This document shows positions 42,126-50,624 of a DNA stretch of 58,044 bases, in pieces (position 1 is the stretch's first letter; every line of letters starts with the position of its first letter). The position numbers and the translations under genes are program-made. Location: positions 1-58,044 of the forward strand of contig JAEWGS010000025.1 of assembly GCA_023388205.1 (NCBI GenBank), written 5' to 3'. The stretch comes from Bacillota bacterium. Lineage in GTDB: Bacteria; Bacillota; Clostridia; Saccharofermentanales; Fastidiosipilaceae. The notes under the pieces are model-generated. The model was not told the DNA's origin. It made no database searches and was given only the letters and a program-made list of their open reading frames with translations.

Positions 42126-43040
42126 TTAGCCCTTGACCGCACCCGCAGCGACGCCTTTGATGATATGTTTTTGACACAGCAGATAAAAAACGATGATCGG
42201 GATCACGTTGAGCATAATACAGGCCATGGTCATCCCCAGCTCCACTTTGCCGTAACTCCCGCGGAAATATTGAATCAAGATCGGTATCGTCTTAAAGTCG
42301 CGCGTGCGATCCAAAACAAGGTACGGTAGAAGATAGTCGTTCCAGAGCCACATGGTTTCCAAAATCCCGACTGAAATTAAGGTCGGTTTAAGCACCGGCA
42401 AAACGATGCTAAAAAAGGTTTGCACAGGATTACAACCGTCGATCATCGCCGCTTCTTCGATCTCAATCGGCACAGAACGCATAAAGCCACAGAACATGAA
42501 AACGGCTAGTCCCGCACCAAAGCCCAAATAAATGATGCAAATGGTCCACGGCAGATCGAGGTGCAATTGATTTGCCGTCGCTGACAAGGTGAACATCAGC
42601 ATCTGGAAAGGGACAACCATAGAAAAGACAAACAAGAAGTAAAGTCCCTTGGTGACCCAGTTTTGCACACGCGTAATATACCAAGCGCACATGGAACAAC
42701 AGAGCAGAATCAAAATCACCGACGTGACTGTGATCAGCGCAGTATAGAAAAAAGCGCTTCCGAAACCTTTGGACAAAAGAGCGTTCTCATAGTTCGCCAG
42801 GCCAGCGAAGCTCGCCCCTGTCGGCAGTTCAAAAACACGGTTCGTCGCGATGCTGGTTTCCACCTTGAGCGAATTCAAGAGAATAATGACAATCGGGTAG
42901 ATCCAAAGCAAGCTCAAAACGCTCAAAAAAATTCCGAGAATGATATCCGCCGGTTTTTGTTGGCTGCGTGGTCTTGGGTGCTTCGTGACAGCTGGCGTCG
43001 CCGCGCCCCACTTCATCTGAGATGATGTATTCGCACTCAT
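42126..43040 (-). CDS. Sugar ABC transporter permease, MalG-like
   Basis: 304 residues with six predicted membrane helices and a polar N-terminal tail of about 30 residues. The EAA loop EIEEAAMIDGCNPVQTFFSIVLP, which contacts the ATPase, marks a CUT1-family inner permease. Its start overlaps the stop of the upstream permease (ATGA). No ATP-binding subunit is encoded nearby, so a shared MsmX-like ATPase elsewhere is likely, as is common in Bacillota. Confidence 0.94.
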   Translation of the reverse strand: MSANTSSQMKWGAATPAVTKHPRPRSQQKPADIILGIFLSVLSLLWIYPIVIILLNSLKVETSIATNRVFELPTGASFAGLANYENALLSKGFGSAFFYTALITVTSVILILLCCSMCAWYITRVQNWVTKGLYFLFVFSMVVPFQMLMFTLSATANQLHLDLPWTICIIYLGFGAGLAVFMFCGFMRSVPIEIEEAAMIDGCNPVQTFFSIVLPVLKPTLISVGILETMWLWNDYLLPYLVLDRTRDFKTIPILIQYFRGSYGKVELGMTMACIMLNVIPIIVFYLLCQKHIIKGVAAGAVKG

Positions 43041-43888
43041 TGTTGCACCTCCCTAGAACGCGTCGCCCGGAGTTGAAGCAGAGAAATTGCAATCACTAAG
43101 ATACAAAATAGGACCGCTTTGGCTTGCGCATAACCACGCCACTGTGGACCTGGACGTCCGTAAAAGTTGTTAAAAATATTGAGGGCCAGCATCTCCGTCT
43201 GACGACTCGGATCACCGCCCGTCAAGGCGAGGTTTTGATCAAAGAGCTTGAAGCCATTCGTCAAAGTCAAAAACAAACAAATGGTAATTGACGGCATAAC
43301 ATTTGGAATTTTGATACGCCAGAGGATTTGACCCTCCGTCGCACCATCGATACGAGCCGCTTCAAGATACGAGGGTGAAATCGCCTGAAGCCCCGCGATG
43401 TAAATAATCATCATATATCCGATCTGCTGCCAACTCATCAGAATCAAAAGGCCGATAAATCCATATGGCGCATAGAGCTGCAACAGGTGTAAGCCTAAGT
43501 TAGACAAAATACCGTTCAGTAAAATATTCCAGATATACCCTAAAACAATGCCACCAATGAGGTTCGGCATGAAATAAACCGAACGGTAAAGGTTGGTTCC
43601 ACGCAAGTTTTTGGTCAAAGCCAATGCAATCGCAAAAGCGCAAACGTTGATGACCACAGCGGACACGACCGTGAACAGCGCCGTAAACCAAAGCGCATGG
43701 AAAAACTCTGGATCTTTAATCGCAAAGAGATAGTTGTTCAGCCCGTTAAAGCTGCGTTTATTAATGGTCTGGAACTTGAAAAAAGATAAATAGAAACCCT
43801 GTGCAAAGGGCCAGAGGAAGCCGATGCAAAAAGCGACCAATGTTGGTAGCACGAAGATCGGCCAATATTTTTTAATTTTCAGATCCAA
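43037..43888 (-). CDS. Sugar ABC transporter permease, MalF-like
   Basis: 283 residues from TTG 43888, chosen for AAGGGGG 8 bp upstream (the ORF opens at 43930, inside the intercistronic hairpin). Six membrane helices; the EAA loop SYLEAARIDGATEGQILWRIKIPNV in outline is typical of CUT1 permeases. It is coupled by a 4-bp overlap to the MalG-like gene and follows the solute-binding protein gene. Confidence 0.93.
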   Translation of the reverse strand: MDLKIKKYWPIFVLPTLVAFCIGFLWPFAQGFYLSFFKFQTINKRSFNGLNNYLFAIKDPEFFHALWFTALFTVVSAVVINVCAFAIALALTKNLRGTNLYRSVYFMPNLIGGIVLGYIWNILLNGILSNLGLHLLQLYAPYGFIGLLILMSWQQIGYMMIIYIAGLQAISPSYLEAARIDGATEGQILWRIKIPNVMPSITICLFLTLTNGFKLFDQNLALTGGDPSRQTEMLALNIFNNFYGRPGPQWRGYAQAKAVLFCILVIAISLLQLRATRSREVQQ

Positions 43889-43915
43889 AGCCGATTCCCC
43901 CTTCAAAAAGGCAAA

Positions 43916-43941
43916 GGCGAGAGATCGCAAAATCTCTCGCC
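43916..43941 (-). terminator. Intercistronic hairpin between binding protein and permeases
   Basis: GGCGAGAGAT and ATCTCTCGCC form a perfect 10-bp stem with a 6-base loop, 8 bp after the binding-protein stop, followed on the minus strand by TTTGCCTTTTTG. As in other SBP-permease operons it probably lowers permease expression relative to the binding protein or protects the SBP message. Confidence 0.8.
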
Positions 43942-43949
43942 TGCTTCAA

Positions 43950-45230
43950 TTAACCCTTGAGTTCATACTCCGTCTTCCAGCCTTCAACAAAGGCTTTCTC
44001 GACTTCGCTCCAATCCGCGGTTCCCGCCGCGTAAGCGGTCAACGCCGAAGCAAGATTATCTTTCCACGTCTGTGACGGCATGGTTGTAAAGGCCCATGAA
44101 ACGGAGACCTTCCCCTCTTCCGTATACGCACGATCTTGCTGTACGAAGAGATTTTGTGAGGGCTGTGCATTTTTGAATGGAATGACAAAGCCCATATCTT
44201 CACTCATCGCCTTGGTGCCCTTTTCACTCGTGACACACCATTTAACGAAATCCAAAGTCGCTTGAACATCCGCCTCGCTCGCTTCTTGGTTGACGCACCA
44301 GAAATTCTCTGTGCCCGTGCAAAGACCCTGCTTGGACTCATCGCCGACACCAATATAAAGAGGAATCATCTGCAACTCATCGGCATTGAGCTTGCCTTCG
44401 CCCACCAAGTTATTGAATTCCCATGAACCATTCTGGAAGAAAACCGCTTCTTTCGCCAAGAATTCATTGCGGCTGTCATCACCGGTCTTGCTGGCCAAGA
44501 GCTTCGGCTCCACCGTGGAGTTATTGAAATACAAGTCGAGCATCGCTTTGTACTGGGGCAGATAGGTGCCCTTAATTTCTGTCTTGCTCGAAACTTGGTC
44601 ATCCTTGTATTCGAAATACACCGGCAAATTCGCCAAATGTGTCTGGAAACGCCAGTTCGAAGATCCGTCCATACCCGCAGAGCTAAAGGCTGCGAAGCCC
44701 AATTCATCTTTGCGTTTGGTGATGTCTTCAGCAACTTTCTTCAAATCTTCAAATGATTTGATATCGCCAACTTCGTAGCCCGCTTGTTTCAACAGCGTTT
44801 TGTTCACGATCAGACCATAAGACTCCACAGCCATCGCGACCGCTTTGACTTCATCGCCCTGCTTCAAGGCGTAGTCTTCGGAGATGAGTTCTTTGTAAAG
44901 ATCCGTCTCCTTGAGGTCCTTGCAATAATCCGCCCAGTTTTCCAAGCCGATCGGACCGTTCACATGGAACAGTGTCGGAGGGCGATCCTTGCTGATTTCG
45001 CTGAGCAAGGTCTGCTCATACTGGTTCGAAGCGGCCGTGACGACCGTCACCTTCACGCCAGTTTCTTCGGTATACGCTTTTGCCAAATTTTGCCAAGCTT
45101 CATCCGCTTCGGGTTTGAAGTTGAGATAATACACTTCACCTTCCGCTGCCTTGACTTGCGTCGGAACCATACTTGCGAGACCTAAAGCCATCGCACCTGC
45201 CATCACGGCAGCCATCCATTTCTTCAACAC
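43950..45230 (-). CDS. Sugar ABC transporter solute-binding protein
   Basis: 426 residues from GTG 45230, which has GAAGGAGG 7 bp upstream. A signal peptide (KKWMAAVMAGAMALGLASMV) ends near VKA/AEG. The mature part is a CUT1 family-1 binding protein (YYLNFKPEADEAWQNLAKAY at the start; GSWEFNNLVGEG and WCVNQEASE later). There is no lipobox Cys, which is unusual for a Gram-positive binding protein that needs a lipid anchor. The neighbours are two CUT1 permeases, a LacI regulator and malQ; an oligosaccharide substrate is likely. Confidence 0.92.
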   Translation of the reverse strand: MLKKWMAAVMAGAMALGLASMVPTQVKAAEGEVYYLNFKPEADEAWQNLAKAYTEETGVKVTVVTAASNQYEQTLLSEISKDRPPTLFHVNGPIGLENWADYCKDLKETDLYKELISEDYALKQGDEVKAVAMAVESYGLIVNKTLLKQAGYEVGDIKSFEDLKKVAEDITKRKDELGFAAFSSAGMDGSSNWRFQTHLANLPVYFEYKDDQVSSKTEIKGTYLPQYKAMLDLYFNNSTVEPKLLASKTGDDSRNEFLAKEAVFFQNGSWEFNNLVGEGKLNADELQMIPLYIGVGDESKQGLCTGTENFWCVNQEASEADVQATLDFVKWCVTSEKGTKAMSEDMGFVIPFKNAQPSQNLFVQQDRAYTEEGKVSVSWAFTTMPSQTWKDNLASALTAYAAGTADWSEVEKAFVEGWKTEYELKG

Positions 45231-45299
45231 CTTGGATCCTCCTTCTGTTTGACCCATGTCTTCATTCAGAGCAGTCATTCTTCATAAAATTCTATGCTC

Positions 45300-45313
45300 T
45301 GAAAACGTTTTCA
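45300..45313. promoter_or_regulatory. cre/LacI-type operator of the sugar ABC operon
   Basis: TGAAAACGTTTTCA is a perfect 14-bp palindrome with the central CG of LacI-family sites and it fits the cre consensus TGWAANCGNTNWCA. It begins about 10 bp downstream of the -10, across the early transcribed region. Candidates are the LacI-family protein at 41041-42123 or a CcpA-like protein. Confidence 0.8.
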
Positions 45314-45322
45314 ATTGGGCCA

Positions 45323-45351
45323 TTTATATCAAAGCCCTCTTTTCTTCTCAA
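45323..45351 (-). promoter_or_regulatory. Promoter of the sugar ABC operon
   Basis: On the minus strand TTGAGA (45351-45346) and TATAAA (45328-45323) are spaced exactly 17 bp. This is one of the best sigma-A-type promoters in the window. The gap 45352-45490 otherwise shows nothing I recognise. Confidence 0.75.
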
Positions 45352-45493
45352 GATAAGATCACAAGTTTTTGAGGTGAGCGCGATCCTTTTCTCTAAAATC
45401 GACAAGTCAACTTTGTTGATCTTGTGCACTTTGACTATAACAAGATCCAGGAAGCTTCCGATGCTCCCAGTTCATCCATACACACGTACACAC

Positions 45494-45527
45494 AAAAAAA
45501 AGAAGTGACGTTCGAAAACACCACTTC
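45494..45527 (-). terminator. Intrinsic terminator downstream of ftsH
   Basis: On the minus strand GAAGTG pairs with CACTTC and is followed by eight T. The inner part can pair further through TTCGAA. It is 100 bp after the ftsH stop. Confidence 0.7.
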
Positions 45528-45626
45528 CTTTCGCTTCGATTCAAATTGAGCTGCATGTTGAGCTGCATGGGCTTCATCTAGCAAGCGCCCCTCGCTGTAC
45601 TGAATTGGCGCGACTCACAGCTCGTC

Positions 45627-47717
45627 TCATTGATCCTCATCCGTGCGATGCGTCTCCGCTCCTGGCGCAAGAATCACAGGCTCTTTGACTTCTTCAACCT
45701 TAACCTTGGCCTCATCTTCAAGCGCGTCATCAGCGTCAGACGATGCGCCAGGCAACTCGGAATCCGTCTTGACTTCAGCTTCAATCTTCTGCTCTGTCTC
45801 ACGGCCGAGTTCAGCCAAAAAGACATCGTTTCGACCTGGGTTCTCAGCGTCATTGGCACGCTGCTCAGGGGTTGTCGTTTCTTGATAAATCCGCTCGAAC
45901 TCAGCACCTTCAATGCGCTCTTTTTTCAACAAAAGTTCAGCAACCGTATGCAAAGTTTTGATTTTGTCGCGCAAAATCCGCAAAACTTCGTCGTAGCTTT
46001 CTTGAATCATGCGCTTCACTTCGCCATCGATGGTTTCCAAAGTCTCCTGGGAATAAGCGTGCGTATGCCCGTAGTCACGACCTAAGAAAACCTGGCGCTC
46101 ATCGCCCGATTCAAAGACCATGTTCTTCAGCTTCTCGCTCATACCGTAGCGCGTCACCATACCGCGCACCACCTGGTCCACATGCTGCAAGTCGCCGCTT
46201 GCCCCTGTGGAGATCTCACCGAGCACCACTTCTTCTGCGGCACGTCCACCCAAGGCCACTTTGACATCCTGTAAAAGGTGTCCCACCGTATGAAAACTCA
46301 AATCCTCATGCGGCTTATAAGCCGTGTAACCACCCGCACTACCCGCGGGAATAATTGTCACACGCTCGACACGCTGCGTCTCTGAAACGCTGCGTAAAAC
46401 GATCGCGTGCCCCGCCTCGTGATAAGCCGTCAAGCGACGTTCCTTGTCTGAAATCACGTGGCTCTTTTTTTCAGGACCTACCATCACTTTGAACACGGAA
46501 TCCGCAATATCCGTATAAAGCACGGTCTTGCGCCCCGCTCTCGCCGCCGCCAAGGCCGCTTCATTCAAAAGGTTGGACAAATCCGCACCCGTAAAGCCAG
46601 GCGTCATGCGCGCGACTTCTTTGAAATCCACACGTGATTCAATCGGTTTATTGCGCGCGTGCACTTTGAGAATCGCCTCGCGCCCCACCATATCCGGCGG
46701 ATTGACCGTCACACGGCGGTCAAAACGCCCCGGACGCAAAAGCGCCGGATCCAAAATATCAGGACGGTTGGTCGCCGCCATCACGATCGCTTCAAGATTC
46801 GGGCCAAAACCATCCATCTCAACCAGCAGCTGATTCAGCGTCTGCTCGCGTTCGTCGTGGCCGCCTCCAAGACCGGTGCCGCGCTGACGGCCCACCGCAT
46901 CAATCTCGTCGATGAAAATAATCGAAGGTGCGTTCTTTTTCGCCTCATTAAAAAGGTCGCGCACGCGGCTCGCACCCACGCCGACAAACATTTCCACAAA
47001 GTCAGAACCAGAGATCGTGTAGAAGGGCACACCCGCTTCGCCAGCCACCGCTCGCGCCAACAGCGTTTTACCCGTGCCAGGAGGCCCGACGAGGAGAATG
47101 CCTCGCGGAATCTTCGCGCCCACATCGTGATATTTCTGTGGGTTTTTGAGGAAATCGACCACTTCTTGTAGCTCTGCTTTTTCTTCATCAGCGCCCGCGA
47201 CGTCGTCAAAGGTGACTTTGTTCTTGGACGGATCATGCATTCGGGCCTTTGATCGCCCAAAGTTCATCGCCTGGCGGCCTTCGCCCCCCTGATGCCCCAC
47301 AAACATCCAAATGAAAAAAGCCATTGAGCCAAACATGATCAGCAAGGTCAGCCCATTTAAGATCGCTCCGTAATTCAAGTTTTCCGCATAATCAAACTTC
47401 ACATCGGAATTGCGGAAGACTTCGAGCATGCGTCCCATCCAATACGGTGAAACGGTTTTTTTGACACGAATCGGCCCGCTTGCCTCCCGCTCTTTGAGCG
47501 TCAACTCAAGCACATTGCCGCTGAACTTCGCTTCTTGAACCTTGCCGTCTTCTACAGACTCAATAATTTGAGACAAGGTCAAGTCTTTGCGCCCACCGAT
47601 GCCACTCAAATAAGTCGCTGCAATCACGATAATCAAAGCGGCAATCACATAAAAAAGCAGACCTCCAAAACGTGGACGTCTACCTTTCTTCGTTTCTTTA
47701 CCATTCGGGAATTTCAT
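45627..47717 (-). CDS. ftsH: ATP-dependent zinc metalloprotease FtsH
   Basis: 696 residues, membrane-bound AAA protease for quality control. Two N-terminal membrane helices (about 18-38 and 120-140) flank a short external domain. The AAA domain has GPPGTGKT (Walker A), IIFIDEIDAVG (Walker B), and the second region of homology around TNRPDILDPALLRPGRFDRR. The zinc site is HEAGH. The last 70 residues are acidic and low-complexity, longer than usual. The start follows GGAGGAA at 11 bp. It lies next to hpt, the common Bacillota neighbourhood. Confidence 0.97.
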   Translation of the reverse strand: MKFPNGKETKKGRRPRFGGLLFYVIAALIIVIAATYLSGIGGRKDLTLSQIIESVEDGKVQEAKFSGNVLELTLKEREASGPIRVKKTVSPYWMGRMLEVFRNSDVKFDYAENLNYGAILNGLTLLIMFGSMAFFIWMFVGHQGGEGRQAMNFGRSKARMHDPSKNKVTFDDVAGADEEKAELQEVVDFLKNPQKYHDVGAKIPRGILLVGPPGTGKTLLARAVAGEAGVPFYTISGSDFVEMFVGVGASRVRDLFNEAKKNAPSIIFIDEIDAVGRQRGTGLGGGHDEREQTLNQLLVEMDGFGPNLEAIVMAATNRPDILDPALLRPGRFDRRVTVNPPDMVGREAILKVHARNKPIESRVDFKEVARMTPGFTGADLSNLLNEAALAAARAGRKTVLYTDIADSVFKVMVGPEKKSHVISDKERRLTAYHEAGHAIVLRSVSETQRVERVTIIPAGSAGGYTAYKPHEDLSFHTVGHLLQDVKVALGGRAAEEVVLGEISTGASGDLQHVDQVVRGMVTRYGMSEKLKNMVFESGDERQVFLGRDYGHTHAYSQETLETIDGEVKRMIQESYDEVLRILRDKIKTLHTVAELLLKKERIEGAEFERIYQETTTPEQRANDAENPGRNDVFLAELGRETEQKIEAEVKTDSELPGASSDADDALEDEAKVKVEEVKEPVILAPGAETHRTDEDQ

Positions 47718-47857
47718 GAATGTGAAACTTCCTCCGTATCTAATTCTTCTCTCGTTTTATAAAGATTCATCCGCACGCGCCCAAACGCTTGGGCATCCAT
47801 GCGAACCGAAGCAGCCGATCTCGTCTATCAGCGCCATCAACCAAGCCCATTGATGAC

Positions 47858-48442
47858 TCAGCTTTCTTCCGCCCTCTCCAAAGTCGCATCGCGCATCACG
47901 TACACTTCAGGCAGCTGACGATAGAAACCTGCGTAGTCCAGACCGTAGCCCACAATAAATTCATCCGGAATCGAGATGCCTTTGTAATCCACATGCATTT
48001 CGACCTGACGGCGTGAGGGCTTATCAAAGGCCGTGCAAATACGAATGCTCTTAGGATTTCGAGTCGACAAAAGTTCGATCAGCTTATTCAACGTCAGTCC
48101 CGTATCAATGATATCTTCAACCAAAATCACATTGCGGCCCGAAATATCCTGCTCAATATCCTTTAAGATCCGAACGACACCCGAAGTGCTCGTCCCCGAC
48201 CCGTAGCTTGAAGTCGCTATGAATTCCGTCTCCAAGGGCAAATCGATATACCGCATCAGGTCAGACATAAAGACGAACGCTCCCTTGAGCACGCCCACGA
48301 GCAAAATATCCTCACCCTTGTAATCTTCCGTGATCTGTCGGCCAAGGCGCTCGCACATCTCCTGAATTTGTGTGCGATCCACCAAAACCCGCGAAGGACA
48401 AAGTCCATCAACTGCTCGTTTTGCGCTCAATGAATCATCCAT
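47858..48442 (-). CDS. hpt: Hypoxanthine phosphoribosyltransferase
   Basis: 194 residues from ATG 48442, with AAGGAG upstream; the ORF opens 32 codons earlier through the promoter. It salvages hypoxanthine and guanine to IMP and GMP. The PRPP loop is VILVEDIIDTGLTL, with GVLKGAFVFMSDL and the C-terminal DEFIVGYGLDYAG typical. The N-terminal 15 residues are extra. It lies upstream of ftsH, 140 bp apart. Confidence 0.95.
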   Translation of the reverse strand: MDDSLSAKRAVDGLCPSRVLVDRTQIQEMCERLGRQITEDYKGEDILLVGVLKGAFVFMSDLMRYIDLPLETEFIATSSYGSGTSTSGVVRILKDIEQDISGRNVILVEDIIDTGLTLNKLIELLSTRNPKSIRICTAFDKPSRRQVEMHVDYKGISIPDEFIVGYGLDYAGFYRQLPEVYVMRDATLERAEES

Positions 48443-48492
48443 CTTCGCTCTCCTTCGCCTCGCTAGGCTATTGATGATAAAAATATCTAAGT

Positions 48493-48522
48493 ATTTTATC
48501 AAAGCGACGCCAAGCCTCTCAA
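48493..48522 (-). promoter_or_regulatory. Promoter of hpt
   Basis: On the minus strand TTGAGA (48522-48517) and TAAAAT (48498-48493) are 18 bp apart, with TGA before the -10 giving the extended form TGATAAAAT. Confidence 0.65.
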
Positions 48523-48638
48523 GGGACAAGCTCGCCAAATCAGAAAGTCATAAATGCGACTTCGCCCTGCACAATCACCCAAAGAGGCCTTCAAAAATGA
48601 CCTGTTTTTCTTTTTATTTTTTAGCTTATTTTCACGCT

Positions 48639-49919
48639 TTAGTTTTGATCCGATGCGTCGTGTCCTTCATCCGATGAAGGCTTCACCAAAATTTTTTTCA
48701 ACTTCGCATAAACCGGCAAGCCGTCTTCGAGCTCAATTTCATGCGCCCGTCCAATCAATGGAAAGGCGTAATCTAAAAAAGCCTCCGTAACGAAATTTCC
48801 CGCTTCATTCACCCAATCATTCGGCAAAAGTCGCTCCGCATTCGCCACTTGAATCAAAGGCAGACGACCGTAATTCGCAGTGTAAGGACGGCTCGAAATG
48901 CGCTCGAGCGTCACCATAAAATCCGTATGGCCCTGGATCGCCTGCTGTACGCCAAAAGCACCCGCTCCAGCCGCTTCTTCCACATCCACGGCCGAGGCCA
49001 AATGCGAAGCCGCACGCTGCATCAAAGACAACTCAATGCCACGCACTTTGCAGCCCATTTCTCGCTTAAGATAATTGGCAAGCACCTGTGCTGAGCCGCC
49101 CAACTGCTTGTGCCCAAAAGCATCTTGGCTCACCTCGCTGACGAGTTCAGGAATATATTTACCATCTTGCGTTTTCACGCCTTCACTCACCGCGATCATC
49201 ACTTTGCCTGAACGCTCATATACAGCTCTGACATCTTCTTTGAACCGCGCAAGGTCAAATGGACGCTCCGGCACGTAAATCAAATCAGGGCCTGAACCTT
49301 TGGCTGTAGCTAAGGCAGACGCAGCAACCAACCACCCCGCATGACGCCCCATGACTTCAACCACACAAATCATGCCGGTGTCATACACGCGCGCATCTTG
49401 TGTCACTTCCATAAAAGTGGTCGCCACATAGCGCGCCGCCGAAGCGTAGCCCGGACAATGATCTGTTCCAAACAAGTCGTTATCGATCGTTTTGGGAATC
49501 CCCACCACACGGCAAGGGTAATCATTTTTTTGCAAAAAAGCGGAAATTTTCTGACAGGTGTCCATCGAATCGTTGCCACCGTTGTAAAAGAAATAGCGAA
49601 TATCAAGGCGGCGCAAAAGCTCAAGAATCTTCTGATAATCCCGATCGTCCTCAAGCCAATTCGCCAATTTGTAGCGGCAAGATCCCAGCGCCGAAGACGG
49701 CATGGACTTCAAATGTTCCAATTCCTCCGGATCTTCCTGCGTGATGTCATAAATCTCTCCTTGGAGCAATCCAGCGATCCCGTGCCCCATTCCGTAAACA
49801 CGCGGAATGAGATCTGGGTGCGCCAAAGCTTCCAAAAAGACGCCCGCCGCACTCGCATTGATCACCGAAGTCGGTCCACCCGATTGCCCAAACAAAAGGT
49901 TTCCACGTAATTTTTCCAT
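48639..49919 (-). CDS. pfp: Pyrophosphate-dependent 6-phosphofructokinase
   Basis: 426 residues from ATG 49919 with GAGGGAG 10 bp upstream. It converts fructose 6-phosphate to the 1,6-bisphosphate. LLFGQSGGPTSVINAS binds phosphate. The donor-specificity loop reads YNGGNDSMDT (GGND rather than GGDG), and the next loop is GIPKTIDNDL with Lys; both mark PPi rather than ATP use. EVMGRHAGWL binds the sugar phosphate. Reversible PPi-PFKs are common in anaerobic Bacillota. It is on the same strand as hpt, about 200 bp upstream. Confidence 0.93.
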   Translation of the reverse strand: MEKLRGNLLFGQSGGPTSVINASAAGVFLEALAHPDLIPRVYGMGHGIAGLLQGEIYDITQEDPEELEHLKSMPSSALGSCRYKLANWLEDDRDYQKILELLRRLDIRYFFYNGGNDSMDTCQKISAFLQKNDYPCRVVGIPKTIDNDLFGTDHCPGYASAARYVATTFMEVTQDARVYDTGMICVVEVMGRHAGWLVAASALATAKGSGPDLIYVPERPFDLARFKEDVRAVYERSGKVMIAVSEGVKTQDGKYIPELVSEVSQDAFGHKQLGGSAQVLANYLKREMGCKVRGIELSLMQRAASHLASAVDVEEAAGAGAFGVQQAIQGHTDFMVTLERISSRPYTANYGRLPLIQVANAERLLPNDWVNEAGNFVTEAFLDYAFPLIGRAHEIELEDGLPVYAKLKKILVKPSSDEGHDASDQN

Positions 49920-49983
49920 CCCCATCCAACTCCCTCTGTGGCACTCTTGTATAAATGCTAACACAGCTAAGGGAAAATACAGG

Positions 49984-50541
49984 CTATTTTTGGGCAAAGC
50001 GCTGAAACAGATAGAGATCCAACTTTTGGCCTTCACGACACAGCAACTTTCGGAGGCAACCCACCTGTTCAAAGCCTAAGGCCTTGAGCAAAGCGATCGA
50101 GGCTTCGTTTCCTTCTATACAGCGCGCCCATAGGCTATCCATCTTCCCAGCGTCAAAAAGCCGTTCAATCCAAGCCTGCAGCACACGCGTCCCCAATCCT
50201 TGACCGCGACGCTTGGGATCAATCAACGCGTAACCGATTTCACAGCTGCGCGCTCCAAGGTCGATTTCATCGGTGTTAAGGAGCATCACGAGCCCTGTTT
50301 CATCCCAAACCGTAAATAACCTCGCCGTTCCAGAGTTCCACTCCGCTAGCAAGCTTTCCAACTCCGAAAGCGATTGGATGGGCGGCATTTCAGGTCCAGG
50401 GACATAAAGTTTTTGCACCGCTTTTTCTTTGAAAAAACTCAGCAAAGCTTCTGCATCCTCTTGCCGATAAGGAAAAATCCGAAACCCCTCAAGGAGCTCC
50501 GGATTTTCAATTATTTTTTGAATCCAAAGGTCGATCTTCAT
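49984..50541 (-). CDS. GNAT-family N-acetyltransferase (RimJ/RimL-like)
   Basis: 185 residues. The acetyl-CoA motif is PKRRGQGLGTRVLQAWIERLF, preceded by CEIGYALID and followed by NEASIALLKALGFEQVG. This is the layout of RimJ/RimL-type acetyltransferases of protein N-termini or small molecules; the substrate is unknown. The start has AGAGG upstream. It precedes the PPi-PFK gene by 64 bp. Confidence 0.88.
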   Translation of the reverse strand: MKIDLWIQKIIENPELLEGFRIFPYRQEDAEALLSFFKEKAVQKLYVPGPEMPPIQSLSELESLLAEWNSGTARLFTVWDETGLVMLLNTDEIDLGARSCEIGYALIDPKRRGQGLGTRVLQAWIERLFDAGKMDSLWARCIEGNEASIALLKALGFEQVGCLRKLLCREGQKLDLYLFQRFAQK

Positions 50542-50572
50542 TTCAGCCTCTATCCATCTCGCTTGGCTTCAT

Positions 50573-50610
50573 TTTGAGGAACAAATCGAATTGAGGAACA
50601 AGTCGAAGGA
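50573..50610. repeat. Tandem TTGAGGAACAAxTCGAA duplication
   Basis: TTGAGGAACAAATCGAA is followed directly by TTGAGGAACAAGTCGAA (17 bp, one difference), between the GNAT and LysM-like genes. Confidence 0.8.
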
Positions 50611-50624
50611 CTAAGCCCTCAGAT

